Below, piece by piece: positions 1 to 9,035 of a stretch of 64,000 nt of DNA. Under the pieces are notes generated by a model, which searched no databases, was not told the origin of the DNA, and saw nothing but the letters and a program-made list of their open reading frames with translations. Made by a program: the position numbers and the translations under genes. Source of the DNA: Accumulibacter sp964420975 (GTDB taxonomy: Bacteria; Pseudomonadota; Gammaproteobacteria; Burkholderiales; Rhodocyclaceae); assembly GCA_964420975.1 (NCBI GenBank), contig CAYQVH010000021.1, forward strand, positions 1-64,000, in the 5' to 3' direction. Numbering within the stretch: position 1 is the first letter of the stretch; every line of letters starts with the position of its first letter.

Positions 1-337
1 GCTTGAGCACCGGCCACTTCTCCCAGGCGTCGCGCAGTCCCTTCGGCGGCTCCGGCTCCTTCAAATAGGCCAACAGCTTGCCGACTTCGCGCAGCGCCAG
101 CACCGACTCCTGCCCCATGCCCAACGCAACTCGACGCGGAGTACCGAAGAGGTTGCCGAGTACCGGCAGCGAATGCCCGCGCGGGTTCTCGAAGAGCAGC
201 GCCGGACCGCCGGCACGCAGCACGCGGTCACAGATTTCGGTCATCTCGAGTCGCGGATCGACTTCCACCGCGACTCGCTTCAACTCGCCGAGGCGCTCCA
301 GTTGGGCGATGAAGTCGCGCAGGTCGTGATACCTCAT
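1..337 (-). CDS. ubiD: UbiD, 4-hydroxy-3-polyprenylbenzoate decarboxylase (N-terminal part; runs off the window)
   Basis: Only the first 112 codons are present. The protein begins MRYHDLRDFIAQLERLGELK and continues with EICDRVLRAGGPALLFENP and NLFGTPRRVALGMG, the conserved N-terminus of the UbiD decarboxylase family. The enzyme uses prenylated FMN to decarboxylate the polyprenyl-hydroxybenzoate intermediate of ubiquinone synthesis. Its ATG overlaps the TGA of the upstream cytochrome gene (ATGA), and ubiA lies one gene further upstream, so the three genes look translationally coupled. The catalytic Glu/Arg residues lie outside the window. Confidence 0.95.
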   Translation of the reverse strand, partial: MRYHDLRDFIAQLERLGELKRVAVEVDPRLEMTEICDRVLRAGGPALLFENPRGHSLPVLGNLFGTPRRVALGMGQESVLALREVGKLLAYLKEPEPPKGLRDAWEKWPVLK

Positions 338-768
338 CGCAGGCGATAGGCATAGTGACAGGCAACGCAGGCGGCGGTCAGCGACGGCAGCGCGGCAATC
401 GTCCGTGCGCCGTCGCCGGTCGCTGCAACGCGGGCAAAGGCGCTCGCCGCCTGATGGCCCTCGATGCCGACGGCGTGCATCGCCGACGGCATGTGCACTC
501 CGGGTCGCGCATCGACCGGCTGGCTGCGGTGCTTGCCCATCGCCGAAACACCGAGTTCCTTCTCGGCCAGCGTTCCCGCTTCCGGGTACTTGCCGGCGGC
601 GACCAAGGTCAGAATTTCGTTCAACGCCAACAGGCTGGCGCGCATCTCGGCGCGCAGATTGGCTTCCGCTGCCGCCGGCAGCGAGACCCACTGGCGAACG
701 TCCTCCGTTGCGTGCAAGGCACTGTTTACCAGAACCAACAAGCAAGCCGAGCAGATTTTGAGCTTCAT
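334..768 (-). CDS. Small exported c-type cytochrome (C-terminal CxxCH)
   Basis: A 144-residue protein with a cleavable signal peptide (MKLKICSACLLVLVNSALHA) and a single haem-binding motif, CVACH, about ten residues from the C-terminus. A C-terminal CxxCH on a helical protein of this size resembles the cytochrome c'/c556 group, but the fold is inferred. The ATG at 766-768 overlaps the ubiA stop, and its own stop overlaps the ubiD start, so it is wedged between two ubiquinone genes. A redox or haem-delivery role for ubiquinone synthesis cannot be read from sequence. A longer in-frame reading upstream lies inside ubiA and was rejected. Confidence 0.85.
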   Translation of the reverse strand: MKLKICSACLLVLVNSALHATEDVRQWVSLPAAAEANLRAEMRASLLALNEILTLVAAGKYPEAGTLAEKELGVSAMGKHRSQPVDARPGVHMPSAMHAVGIEGHQAASAFARVAATGDGARTIAALPSLTAACVACHYAYRLR

Positions 769-1661
769 CGTGAGACGCCCTTGGCGAACAGGAAATCGAG
801 TGCGATGCCGGCGAATATGCTGGCACCAAACCAGTTGTTGTGCAGAAAGGCTCGGAAACAGCGCGGCGCGTCGCGTTCCCGGATCAGCGTGTAGTGATAG
901 GCGGCGATCGCCGCCGCCACCCCGAGTCCCGCCCAGTACCAAGCGTGGAGACCGATGCGCAGCCCTACCCAGGCGAGCACTGCCAGCGCCAGCGCGTAAC
1001 AGACCATCACCGCCGCCACGTCGGCGCGACCAAAGGTGATCGCAGACGTGCGGATGCCGATGCGCAAGTCGTCGGCCCGATCGACCATCGCGTACTCGGT
1101 ATCGTAGGCGATCGCCCAAAAAATGTTGGCCAACAGCAGCCACCACGCCTCCGGTGGCACGCGCGCGAGCTGCGCGGCGTACGCCATTGGAATGCCGAAG
1201 CCGAACGCGATCCCCAGATACGCCTGCGGGATGGCCAAAAAGCGCTTGGTAAAGGGGTAACTGGCGGCGAGAAACAGCGCAGCGACCGAAAGTCCGACCA
1301 ACAACCCGCTGTGAAAGAGGACGACGAGTGAAAAAGCGCAGGCGATAAGGATGACGAACAGCCACCACGCTTCGCGCGCCGAGACCTCGCCAGACGCCAG
1401 CGGCCGCTGACGCGTACGCTCGACGTGCGGGTCGAAGTCGCGGTCAGCCAGATCATTGATCACGCAGCCCGCCGAGCGCATGAGAACCGTGCCGAGGACA
1501 AACAGCCAGACCACCGTCCAGCTCGGCCTCCCGCGCGCCGAAAGCCACAGACCCCACAAAGTCGGCCACAACAGCAGCAGAATGCCGATCGGACGATCCA
1601 GGCGCATCAGCCGCTCGTAGCGATCGAGCCGCTCGCGCACGCTGGCCCACGAGGTTCCCAT
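765..1661 (-). CDS. ubiA: UbiA, 4-hydroxybenzoate polyprenyltransferase
   Basis: A 298-residue polytopic membrane prenyltransferase that attaches the polyprenyl tail to 4-hydroxybenzoate in ubiquinone synthesis. The first Asp-rich motif NDLADRDFD is at residues 69-77 and the second, DTEYAMVDRADD, near residue 190; both bind Mg-diphosphate. The N-terminal RLMRLDRPIG and LLLWPTLWGLW are family hallmarks. It heads the ubiA-cytochrome-ubiD operon and lies 10 bp from the stop of the MFS-acyltransferase gene, on the same strand. Length is normal for the family. Confidence 0.96.
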   Translation of the reverse strand: MGTSWASVRERLDRYERLMRLDRPIGILLLLWPTLWGLWLSARGRPSWTVVWLFVLGTVLMRSAGCVINDLADRDFDPHVERTRQRPLASGEVSAREAWWLFVILIACAFSLVVLFHSGLLVGLSVAALFLAASYPFTKRFLAIPQAYLGIAFGFGIPMAYAAQLARVPPEAWWLLLANIFWAIAYDTEYAMVDRADDLRIGIRTSAITFGRADVAAVMVCYALALAVLAWVGLRIGLHAWYWAGLGVAAAIAAYHYTLIRERDAPRCFRAFLHNNWFGASIFAGIALDFLFAKGVSR

Positions 1662-1671
1662 CGCCGGTATG

Positions 1672-3552
1672 CTAGCGCCAGTCGCCGCGCAGGCTGGCGA
1701 CGACCGCCTGCAGGTGTTCGGGCGTCGCCGCTGCTGGCGCGATCGGCGGGCCGACGGCCAGCGCGATCTTCGAGAACATTCCCCGGCGCAGCGGTTTGCT
1801 CATCGCCGGTCCGTCCTTGCGGCTGAAAAAACTTCCCCACAGGCCCTGCAGCGCCATCGGCACCACCGGCACCGGCGTTCGCGTGACGATCCTCTGCACA
1901 CCGGGGCGGAACGGATAAAGCTCGCCGGTATCGGTGATTCTCCCCTCCGGGAAGATCGCGACCAACTCGCCCGCCTCGAGCGCGCGCGCGACCTCCTCGA
2001 ACGCCGCCTCCATCATCGCCGCATCGTCCTTCGCCGGCGCGATCGGAATCGCGTGCATGTGGCGAAAGACCACGCCGATCAGCGGCGTCCGGTAGATGCG
2101 GTGATCCATCACGAAACGAATCGGCCGCCGGCTCGCCGCCGAAATCACCAGCGGGTCAACAAAGCTGACGTGATTGCAGATCAGAATCGCCGGTCCCTCC
2201 TCGGGAAGGTGTTCGAGCCCGCTTTGCCGCAGCCGATAGACCGAATGCACCAGCAGCCAGGCGACAAAGCGCAGCAGGAATTCGGGAACCAGGCTGTAAA
2301 TGTAGATCGCCACCGCCGCGTTACAGACCGCCGCCACCCCGAACAGCGCCGGAATCGTCAATCCGTCGCCGAGCAGGCCGGCCGCCGCCAGCGAGCCGAC
2401 GACCATGAACAAGGCATTGACGATGTTGTTGGCGGCGATGATCCGCGCCCGCTGCTGCGGCGCGCTGCGCAACTGGATCAGCGCATACAGCGGGACGATG
2501 AAGAAGCCGCCAAAAAGGCCGAGCAGCAGCAGGTCGCACAGCACCCGCCAGGTCGAAGCCATTGCCAGCAGGTCCGTCAGGGCCAGTGGCGCCGACGACG
2601 GCAGGAGGCCGGGAGAGGCAAAAGCGAGGTCGATGCCGAAGATCGTCAGGCCGATCGACCCGAAAGGCACCAGCCCGATCTCGACGTGCCCCGCCGAAAG
2701 GCGCTCACAGAGCAACGAACCGAGGCCGATACCGATCGTAAATACTGCCAGCAACAGCGTCACTGAAGCTTCGCTACCGCCGAGTACGTTTTTCGCGTAA
2801 GCCGGAAATTGCGCCAGGAAGAGCGCTCCGTAGAGCCAGAACCAGGAGATGCCGAGAATCGACAGAAAAACCGTGCGATTGGCACGTGCGAAGCCGATGT
2901 TGCGCCAGGTCTCGGAAAACGGATTCAGGCTGACGACCAGATCCGGCGCCGGTGCCGGCGCCGGCGGGATGCCTCGACTGAGCAGATAACCGAAGACGGC
3001 AATGACCAGACCGGCATACGCCACCCACGTCGGATGCCCGGCGGCACCGGCGAGCAGACCGCCGGCCAGGGTGCCGACGAGAATCGCGACAAAGGTCCCC
3101 GCCTCGACCAGGGCGTTGCCGCCGACAAGTTCCTCCTCGCGCAAGTGTTGCGGCAGGATCGCGTACTTGACCGGCCCAAACAGCGTCGAATGCAGTCCGA
3201 GCAGGAAAAGCGCCGCCAGCAGCACGGTCAGACTATGCGCGACGAACCCGTAAAGGGCGACACCCATGATCGCGATTTCGAGCAGTTTGACCAGACGCGC
3301 CAGCTTCGCCTTGTCGTACTTGTCGGCGAGTTGACCGGCCGTCGCCGAAAAGAGAAAAAAGGGCAGGATGAATATCCCGGCTGCGAGATTGGTCAGCACC
3401 TCGGGCGCCAGCTTGGTCCACTGCGCCGCCTGAAAGGTCAGCAAGACGACCAGCGCGTTCTTGAACAGATTGTCGTTGAACGCACCGAGGAACTGGGTGC
3501 CGAAAAAGGGTGCGAAACGTCGGGCCTTGAGCAGGCCGAACTGAGAACTCAT
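1672..3552 (-). CDS. MFS lysophospholipid transporter fused to a PlsC-type acyltransferase
   Basis: A 626-residue fusion. Residues 1 to about 420 form an MFS permease (FFGTQFLGAFNDNLFKNALV near the start, typical of LplT). Residues from about 430 onward are a 1-acylglycerophosphate acyltransferase domain with NHVSFVD (HxxxxD) near residue 460 and FPEGRITDTG downstream. It probably flips lysophospholipids inward and re-acylates them at the inner membrane. The Aas-type AMP-binding acyl-ACP ligase domain of longer relatives is missing. I chose MSSQFGLLKARRF because AGGAAG precedes it at good spacing; the open frame extends 28 codons further upstream. Confidence 0.88.
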   Translation of the reverse strand: MSSQFGLLKARRFAPFFGTQFLGAFNDNLFKNALVVLLTFQAAQWTKLAPEVLTNLAAGIFILPFFLFSATAGQLADKYDKAKLARLVKLLEIAIMGVALYGFVAHSLTVLLAALFLLGLHSTLFGPVKYAILPQHLREEELVGGNALVEAGTFVAILVGTLAGGLLAGAAGHPTWVAYAGLVIAVFGYLLSRGIPPAPAPAPDLVVSLNPFSETWRNIGFARANRTVFLSILGISWFWLYGALFLAQFPAYAKNVLGGSEASVTLLLAVFTIGIGLGSLLCERLSAGHVEIGLVPFGSIGLTIFGIDLAFASPGLLPSSAPLALTDLLAMASTWRVLCDLLLLGLFGGFFIVPLYALIQLRSAPQQRARIIAANNIVNALFMVVGSLAAAGLLGDGLTIPALFGVAAVCNAAVAIYIYSLVPEFLLRFVAWLLVHSVYRLRQSGLEHLPEEGPAILICNHVSFVDPLVISAASRRPIRFVMDHRIYRTPLIGVVFRHMHAIPIAPAKDDAAMMEAAFEEVARALEAGELVAIFPEGRITDTGELYPFRPGVQRIVTRTPVPVVPMALQGLWGSFFSRKDGPAMSKPLRRGMFSKIALAVGPPIAPAAATPEHLQAVVASLRGDWR

Positions 3553-3815
3553 GCCATCTTCCTTTCGCCCAGGGCGCCAGGCCAGCGAATAGCCGAGCCA
3601 GGCACGCCGCGCAGCAGACAAGACTCTGCCGATCAACGCCGATCCGAAATTGGTCGGTCAGTGTAGGCAGATCGACATTGAAGTCAACCGAACGACAACG
3701 CCGTGCGGCTGTCGGACCTATTGGCGGCTCGTGTCCGTTCGCTACGGTGCCCGCTTCCCGCCCATTCTTGTCTCTGTTCGTCGGAGCGAAATCTCTCTTG
3801 CCAAGGAGCCCAAAC

Positions 3816-5456
3816 ATGAAACTTGACGCCCTGACCATCCGAACACGGCTCATTCTCCTGTCAGTGGTCTCCTTGCTCGGACTCGCGGTCCTTGGCGTCG
3901 TCAGCCTTGACGACCTGCGTCGAACGATGCTGCAGGATCGAACCGACCGAATGCGCGTCGCCACCGAGATCGCCGGCGGCGTCATTGGCCGCTTCCACGC
4001 GCAGGTAACGAGCGGCACGCTCAGTGACGAAGACGCCAGAAAACAGGCGGCGGAAACGCTGCGCGCCATGCGCTACAGCGGCAACGAGTACTTCTTCATC
4101 CTTGATACGCAACACCACTTCGTCATGCATCCGGTGAAACCCGAGCTGGAAGGCAAGAGCGGCGCCGAGATGCGCGACCCGCGCGGCAAACCACTGATCC
4201 AGGACTTGGTGCGAGCCGCACTCGGTTCGGCGAGCGGCGGAGCCGTCGAGTATGCGTTCGCCAAGCCGGGTCACGATCAGCCGGTAGACAAGATCAGCTA
4301 CGCGGCGCACTTCAAGCCTTGGGGCTGGGTGTATGGGACGGGAATCTATCTCGACGACGTCGGACAGCAGATCCGGCAGGAGATCCTGAAGTCGCTGGCC
4401 GTCGTCGGTGGCGTCGTCGTCGTGCTCGTCGGCGTCTCGCTCGCCATCGTCCGCAGCGTCCTGCGCCAACTCGGCGGCGAACCGGCAACCGCGTCGGCGA
4501 TTGCACAACGCGTCGCCGCTGGCGATCTGAGCCAAGCGCTTGATGGCGATCGATACCCGAGAGGCAGTCTGATGCAGTCGTTGGCGCAGATGCAGAGTCG
4601 TTTGAGCAGTCTGATCGCCGACATCGACCGCCTCTCGGGCGCCGTCGACGCCGGGGCGGGGAGAATTTCGACGGCGACCGAGGAGACGCGGCGCGCGACC
4701 GAAGCACAGGCGAACTCAACCGCGGCGACGTCCGCCTCGATTGAACAACTGACGGTCAGCATCAACACGGTCGCCGACAGTGCGCGCGCGACGGGCGACA
4801 CGAGTGACCTGGTTGCCAACTGTGCCCAGGAGGGCCGGGTCCTGGTCGGCAAGTCGGCCGACGAGATCGAACGAATCGCGACCCTCGTTGCCCATTCAAC
4901 CGAGCGCATCGGCCAGTTGGCGGCCCGCTCCCGCGACATTGGCGGGATCGCGGGAGTGATCCGAGAGATCGCCGACCAGACCAACCTCCTCGCCCTCAAC
5001 GCCGCCATCGAGGCAGCGCGCGCCGGAGAACAGGGCCGTGGATTCGCCGTCGTCGCCGACGAAGTACGCAAACTCGCCGAACGCACGAGCAAGGCAACCA
5101 GCGAAATTCACCAGATGGTCGTCAGCGTCCAGGCGGATACCGATACGACCGTTCAGGCGATGAGCGAAGCGGCACCGCAGGTGAGCAAGAGCCTCGATCT
5201 GGCGCGTGAAGCGAGCCAGATCCTGGAGACGATCCATTGTCAGGCTCAGGAAGCGAGCGAGCGCGTCCACGAGGTCGCGACAGCGACCCATGAACAGGCG
5301 ATCGTGGCCAACGATGTCGCGCGCCACGTCCAGACGATTGCGTCGATGACCGAAGAGACGACGGCAACAACGCGCGGCAATGCGGCTGCGGCGGGCGAAC
5401 TCAGCCAGCTCGCCAGCCAGTTGCGCCAGACGGTCGCCTACTTCCGCTTGGCTTGA
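3816..5456 (+). CDS. Methyl-accepting chemotaxis protein with a single Cache sensor
   Basis: A 546-residue transducer. TM1 lies near residues 11-30. A periplasmic single-Cache (sCache_2-like) domain follows, with NEYFFILDTQHHFVMHP and DPRGKPLIQDLV. TM2 is near residues 188-208 (VVGGVVVVLVGVSLAIV), followed by HAMP and then the cytoplasmic signalling domain with the conserved hairpin tip EIADQTNLLALNAAIEAARA. It would send ligand signals to CheW/CheA. The ATG at 3816 follows AAGGAG at ideal spacing; the open frame runs 46 codons further upstream without a good RBS. No che genes are nearby. Confidence 0.95.
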   Translation: MKLDALTIRTRLILLSVVSLLGLAVLGVVSLDDLRRTMLQDRTDRMRVATEIAGGVIGRFHAQVTSGTLSDEDARKQAAETLRAMRYSGNEYFFILDTQHHFVMHPVKPELEGKSGAEMRDPRGKPLIQDLVRAALGSASGGAVEYAFAKPGHDQPVDKISYAAHFKPWGWVYGTGIYLDDVGQQIRQEILKSLAVVGGVVVVLVGVSLAIVRSVLRQLGGEPATASAIAQRVAAGDLSQALDGDRYPRGSLMQSLAQMQSRLSSLIADIDRLSGAVDAGAGRISTATEETRRATEAQANSTAATSASIEQLTVSINTVADSARATGDTSDLVANCAQEGRVLVGKSADEIERIATLVAHSTERIGQLAARSRDIGGIAGVIREIADQTNLLALNAAIEAARAGEQGRGFAVVADEVRKLAERTSKATSEIHQMVVSVQADTDTTVQAMSEAAPQVSKSLDLAREASQILETIHCQAQEASERVHEVATATHEQAIVANDVARHVQTIASMTEETTATTRGNAAAAGELSQLASQLRQTVAYFRLA

Positions 5457-5483
5457 CGTCGCCTGGCCACCTCAACGTCGGCG

Positions 5484-7535
5484 TCAAGCCTTCAGCAAGT
5501 CGTGCCGGCCACCCAGCCAGCGCTGCAAGTGAACGGTTACCCACTGTGGATGAAACGACAGCCAATCGGCGGCGACGCCACGCGCCAGCTCGACGAGGTC
5601 GAAGTCGCTGTCGAGATCGGCAAAACGCAACAGTGGCAAACCCGACTGCCGGCTACCGACGAACTCGCCCGGACCCCGCTGGCGCAGATCCTGACGGGCG
5701 ATTTCAAACCCATCGCGCTGCTCGTAGATGACTTTCAGCCGGGCGCGCGCACTTTCCGACAGCGGCTGCTGATAGAGCAGGACGCAGATCGAAGCATGGG
5801 CAGCGCGACCGACGCGCCCGCGCAACTGGTGTAGCTGCGCCAAGCCAAATCGCTCGGCGTGTTCGATGACGATCAGCGTCGCGTTGGCAACGTCGACGCC
5901 CACCTCGATGACCGTCGTCGCAACCAGGACGTCGATCGCACCGGCAACGAAAGCGGCCATGACCGCCGTCTTGTCGTCGCTTTTCAGGCGCCCGTGCATC
6001 AGCCCGACGCGCAGACCCGCGAGTTCGGCGCACAGCCGTGTCCAGGTCGCGATCGCCGCCTGCAACTCGAGCTTCGGGCTCTCCTCGATTACTGGGCACA
6101 CCCAGTAGGCCTGTCGACCCGCAGCAACCGCCGCGCGGACGGCGGCCGTCACCTGTTCCCGACGCTCCTGCGAAAACAGCCGCGTGCGCGGGGTTGAGCG
6201 ACCCGGCGGCAGCTCGTCGATCACCGAAACGTCAAGGTCGGCGTAATAGCTCATCGCCAGCGTGCGCGGAATCGGCGTCGCCGACATCATCAGCTGATGC
6301 GGGTTGTTTCCCTTAAGCCGCAAGGAAAGCCGCTGCATGACGCCAAAACGATGCTGCTCATCGATGATCACCAGACCCAAACGTCCAAACGCCAGCGTGT
6401 CGACGATCAGGGCATGGGTACCGACGACCAGTTGCGCCGTCGTTGCCACCTGTTGCCGCTTCACCTGGCGCAGCTTTCCACCGCCACCCGCCAGCCAAAC
6501 GACTTCGATGCCGAGCGGTTCGAACCAACTGTGCAGCTTGAAATAGTGTTGTTCGGCGAGGGTTTCGGTCGGCGCCATGAAAGCCGTCTGATAACCGGCT
6601 TCGATCGCCTGACAAGCCGCCAGTGCGGCGACGATCGTCTTGCCGCAACCCACGTCGCCTTGCAACAGGCGCTGCATCGGATACGGCTGCAGCAGATCGG
6701 CGGCAATCTCGGCCGCCACCCGGCGCTGCGCTTCGGTCAAGGCAAAGGGCAGCGCACGCTCGAGACGCGCGGCGAGATCTCCGGCGACTACCAGCTGTGG
6801 CGCTTCCCGCTTCCGCCGCTCCTGCCAGGCAAACCGTAGTGCAAGCTGCTGCGCCAGCAGTTCGTCGAACTTTATCCGGCGCCAGGCCGGATGGCGACGG
6901 GATTCCAGGGTAGCGACGTCGACCGTCGGCGGCGGCGCGTGCAACAACGAGACGGCGTCGGCAAATGCCAGCAAGCGGTGTGCGCCGAGCCAGTCGTCGC
7001 TGAACCGTTCGTCCGCCGCGAAGTCGCGCACGGCGAGCGCGATCAACCGCCGCAAGGTAGCCTGCGGCAAGCCGCTGGTCGTCGGGTAGACGGGCGTCAG
7101 CGTGGTCGGCAGAGCGTCGTCGTCGCCGACCACCCGGCAGCGCGGATGCACCATTTCGAGCCCGCTGTAAGCGGCACGAACCTCGCCGAACAGACGCAAC
7201 CGGCGACCCTGGTCGTGAATCCGCTCGAAGCGCTCCTTCTGGCTCGGATAAAAACTGAGAAATCGCAAGCAGAGCAGCGCTTGCTCGGCGCCACCGGCAT
7301 CGCGAACGCTGACCACCAGTTGTCGACGCGGCGTCTGCCGGACGCTGACCTCGACCACCACCGCCTCGATCTGAACCGGCTCACCCAGCGGCGCGTCGGC
7401 GATCGTCTTCAGACACGTTTCATCCTCGTAGCGCAGCGGCAAGTGGAGGACGAGATCTTCGGGCCGCTCCAGGGCGAGCTTGCGGAGACGGGTCTTGAGC
7501 GCAGGCGGGGCGTCGATTGCGCCGCCCGTCGACAT
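5484..7535 (-). CDS. recG: RecG, ATP-dependent DNA helicase
   Basis: A 683-residue SF2 helicase that regresses stalled forks and branch-migrates Holliday junctions. The N-terminal wedge/OB region covers roughly residues 50-150. Walker A GDVGCGKT is at 293-300 and the IDEQH box at 391-395. The C-terminal half carries MMSATPIPRTLAM and the helicase motif VI region (QLRGRVGR). Its ATG shares one base with the stop codon of the upstream ridA gene, so the pair is probably co-transcribed. Full length, nothing unusual. Confidence 0.97.
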   Translation of the reverse strand: MSTGGAIDAPPALKTRLRKLALERPEDLVLHLPLRYEDETCLKTIADAPLGEPVQIEAVVVEVSVRQTPRRQLVVSVRDAGGAEQALLCLRFLSFYPSQKERFERIHDQGRRLRLFGEVRAAYSGLEMVHPRCRVVGDDDALPTTLTPVYPTTSGLPQATLRRLIALAVRDFAADERFSDDWLGAHRLLAFADAVSLLHAPPPTVDVATLESRRHPAWRRIKFDELLAQQLALRFAWQERRKREAPQLVVAGDLAARLERALPFALTEAQRRVAAEIAADLLQPYPMQRLLQGDVGCGKTIVAALAACQAIEAGYQTAFMAPTETLAEQHYFKLHSWFEPLGIEVVWLAGGGGKLRQVKRQQVATTAQLVVGTHALIVDTLAFGRLGLVIIDEQHRFGVMQRLSLRLKGNNPHQLMMSATPIPRTLAMSYYADLDVSVIDELPPGRSTPRTRLFSQERREQVTAAVRAAVAAGRQAYWVCPVIEESPKLELQAAIATWTRLCAELAGLRVGLMHGRLKSDDKTAVMAAFVAGAIDVLVATTVIEVGVDVANATLIVIEHAERFGLAQLHQLRGRVGRAAHASICVLLYQQPLSESARARLKVIYEQRDGFEIARQDLRQRGPGEFVGSRQSGLPLLRFADLDSDFDLVELARGVAADWLSFHPQWVTVHLQRWLGGRHDLLKA

Positions 7536-7918
7536 CAGCCGTCGAGGACAAGCACGGCGTCGGCTTCAACCAGCGCCGCACGCGGTAGTGCGGCGACTTC
7601 GACCACCGCCCGCGCCGGAAACGGCGGCGAAAAGTAGCCGTCCATCACCGCGTTGACGGTCGCGAAATGCGCCAGATCGGTCAGAAAAACGTTGACCTTG
7701 ACGAGGTTGGCGAGCGAACCGCCAGCCGCCTCGGCAACCGCCTTCAGGTTGTCGAAAACACGCACGACTTGCGCCTCGATCCCGTCGACGAGTTGCATGG
7801 TCGAGGGGTCAAGACCGATCTGTCCGGAAAGGTAAACGGTGTCGCCACAGCGCACGGCCTGCGAATAGGTGCCGATTGCGGCCGGTGCAAGCGGCGTCGA
7901 AATGATCGTCTTGCTCAT
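7535..7918 (-). CDS. ridA: RidA family reactive imine/enamine deaminase
   Basis: A 127-residue protein with the YjgF/RidA signature: IGTYSQAVRCGDTVYLSGQIG near the N-terminus, LVKVNVFLTDLAHFATVNAVM in the middle and FPARAVVEVAALPR near the C-terminus. The Arg in PARAVV is the catalytic/carboxylate-binding residue of the deaminating subfamily. It hydrolyses reactive 2-aminoacrylate-type intermediates from PLP enzymes. It is coupled to recG by a one-base overlap and divergent from the TPR gene at 8005. Family assignment is firm; the exact RidA subfamily is inferred. Confidence 0.93.
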   Translation of the reverse strand: MSKTIISTPLAPAAIGTYSQAVRCGDTVYLSGQIGLDPSTMQLVDGIEAQVVRVFDNLKAVAEAAGGSLANLVKVNVFLTDLAHFATVNAVMDGYFSPPFPARAVVEVAALPRAALVEADAVLVLDG

Positions 7919-8004
7919 CGAACAGTCCTCTGCATTGGGTTACCATGGCCGTTGCCGGCGGTGGATGAAGGACCCTCACCGGAGCTTGCCAATGAGGATG
8001 ATAA

Positions 8005-8346
8005 ATGAGCACGCCGATCATCGCCAAGCTCGAACAGCTGCTCGACGGCCCGCGGGACGGAGCGCTGCTACGTTATTCCCTGGGCAACGAATACCTGAAA
8101 GCCGGAGCGCCGGAACAGGCGGTCCGCTACCTGCAGAGCGCAGTCGAAGGCGACGCCAGCTTCTCGGCGGCGTGGAAGCTGCTCGGCAAGGCTCTCACCG
8201 CGTGTGGCCGCACTAGCGACGCACTCGCCGCCTATACGCAAGGAATCGCTGTTGCGCAAGGCAAAGGCGATCTCCAGGCCGCGAAAGAGATGGCGGTATT
8301 TGCCCGCCGACTCGCGCAGGCCCACACCCCCCCGAACGAGAGTTAG
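8005..8346 (+). CDS. Small tetratricopeptide-repeat protein
   Basis: A 113-residue all-helical protein. Two TPR-like units are visible: ALLRYSLGNEYLKAGAPEQA with a second helix, then AWKLLGKALTACGRTSDA followed by AYTQGI. GAGG precedes the ATG at 8005. No signal peptide, so it is a cytoplasmic scaffold or adaptor of unknown partner. Its 3' end overlaps the convergent SPOR-protein gene by four bases. Similar short TPR proteins are common beside central genes in betaproteobacteria, but no function can be assigned. Confidence 0.8.
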   Translation: MSTPIIAKLEQLLDGPRDGALLRYSLGNEYLKAGAPEQAVRYLQSAVEGDASFSAAWKLLGKALTACGRTSDALAAYTQGIAVAQGKGDLQAAKEMAVFARRLAQAHTPPNES

Positions 8347-9014
8347 CGCCTGCCACCTGCGCTGAGCAGGGTCGGCGTCTCGACGCCCAGCGACTTCAGC
8401 CGGCGGCGCGCCGCTTCGGCGTCGGCGCGCGTTCGGAAAGGTCCGACGCGAACGTGCGTTTCGAGCCTGACGGCAAAGCCTTCTGCAGCCAGCCTGGCAG
8501 CAACGTGCTCCGCGTCGCCAACCTGGGTAAAGCTTCCGACGTCGAACGAGTACGATCCCGCCGTTCTTGGTGCCACGTCGGTCCGCGGGCTGGCCGACGG
8601 CTGCTGAGCCGACCGCCCGGCAGGCGCCGCGCCATGACCTGCCGTCGTCACCGTGCGGTCCACCGGCAGCGCGCTCTCTTCGGGTTCCGCGGGTTCCGGC
8701 GGTGCCGGCGCTTCCTCGTCGACCACCGCGCTTTCCTTGACCGGCTGCACCATTTCGCGCTTCCTGACCGGAACCGTCTCACTGAAGCGAGGGACTTCGT
8801 GGCCGTGCTCCTCGGGCGCATTGACGGCATCGACAAACGCCAGCAGTATCAGCAACAGCAGAATCATCACGCCGGCGATGAGCATTCGCCCCAGGAGCCG
8901 ACGTTTCAGATCGGACGCCTGCGGTGCCGACACCGGCCGACGATCTGCCCCGACCGCCGGCTCTGCCGCTGGCGTCGCCCCTGCTCGAGTGAGGTCTGAC
9001 GTGTTTCGACTCAC
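8343..9014 (-). CDS. Membrane-anchored SPOR-domain protein
   Basis: 223 residues from a GTG start. There is a cytoplasmic N-terminus of about 45 residues, one TM helix (MLIAGVMILLLLILLAFVDAV), a Pro/Glu-rich periplasmic linker, and a C-terminal SPOR domain of about 70 residues beginning YSFDVGSFTQVGDAEHVAARL. SPOR domains bind denuded glycan strands at the septum, so a role in division or cell-wall remodelling is likely. The layout (short N-terminus, TM, linker, SPOR) matches FtsN/DedD-like proteins, but a specific name is not justified. The DUF2802 gene lies just upstream on the same strand. Confidence 0.87.
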   Translation of the reverse strand: MSRNTSDLTRAGATPAAEPAVGADRRPVSAPQASDLKRRLLGRMLIAGVMILLLLILLAFVDAVNAPEEHGHEVPRFSETVPVRKREMVQPVKESAVVDEEAPAPPEPAEPEESALPVDRTVTTAGHGAAPAGRSAQQPSASPRTDVAPRTAGSYSFDVGSFTQVGDAEHVAARLAAEGFAVRLETHVRVGPFRTRADAEAARRRLKSLGVETPTLLSAGGRR

Positions 9015-9035
9015 CGGTCGACCGTCGGCGTCTGT

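Noticed and set aside
334..1368. A 344-codon reading containing the cytochrome
   Set aside because: Its first 200 codons run out of frame through ubiA; only the last 144 codons form a real protein with a signal peptide.
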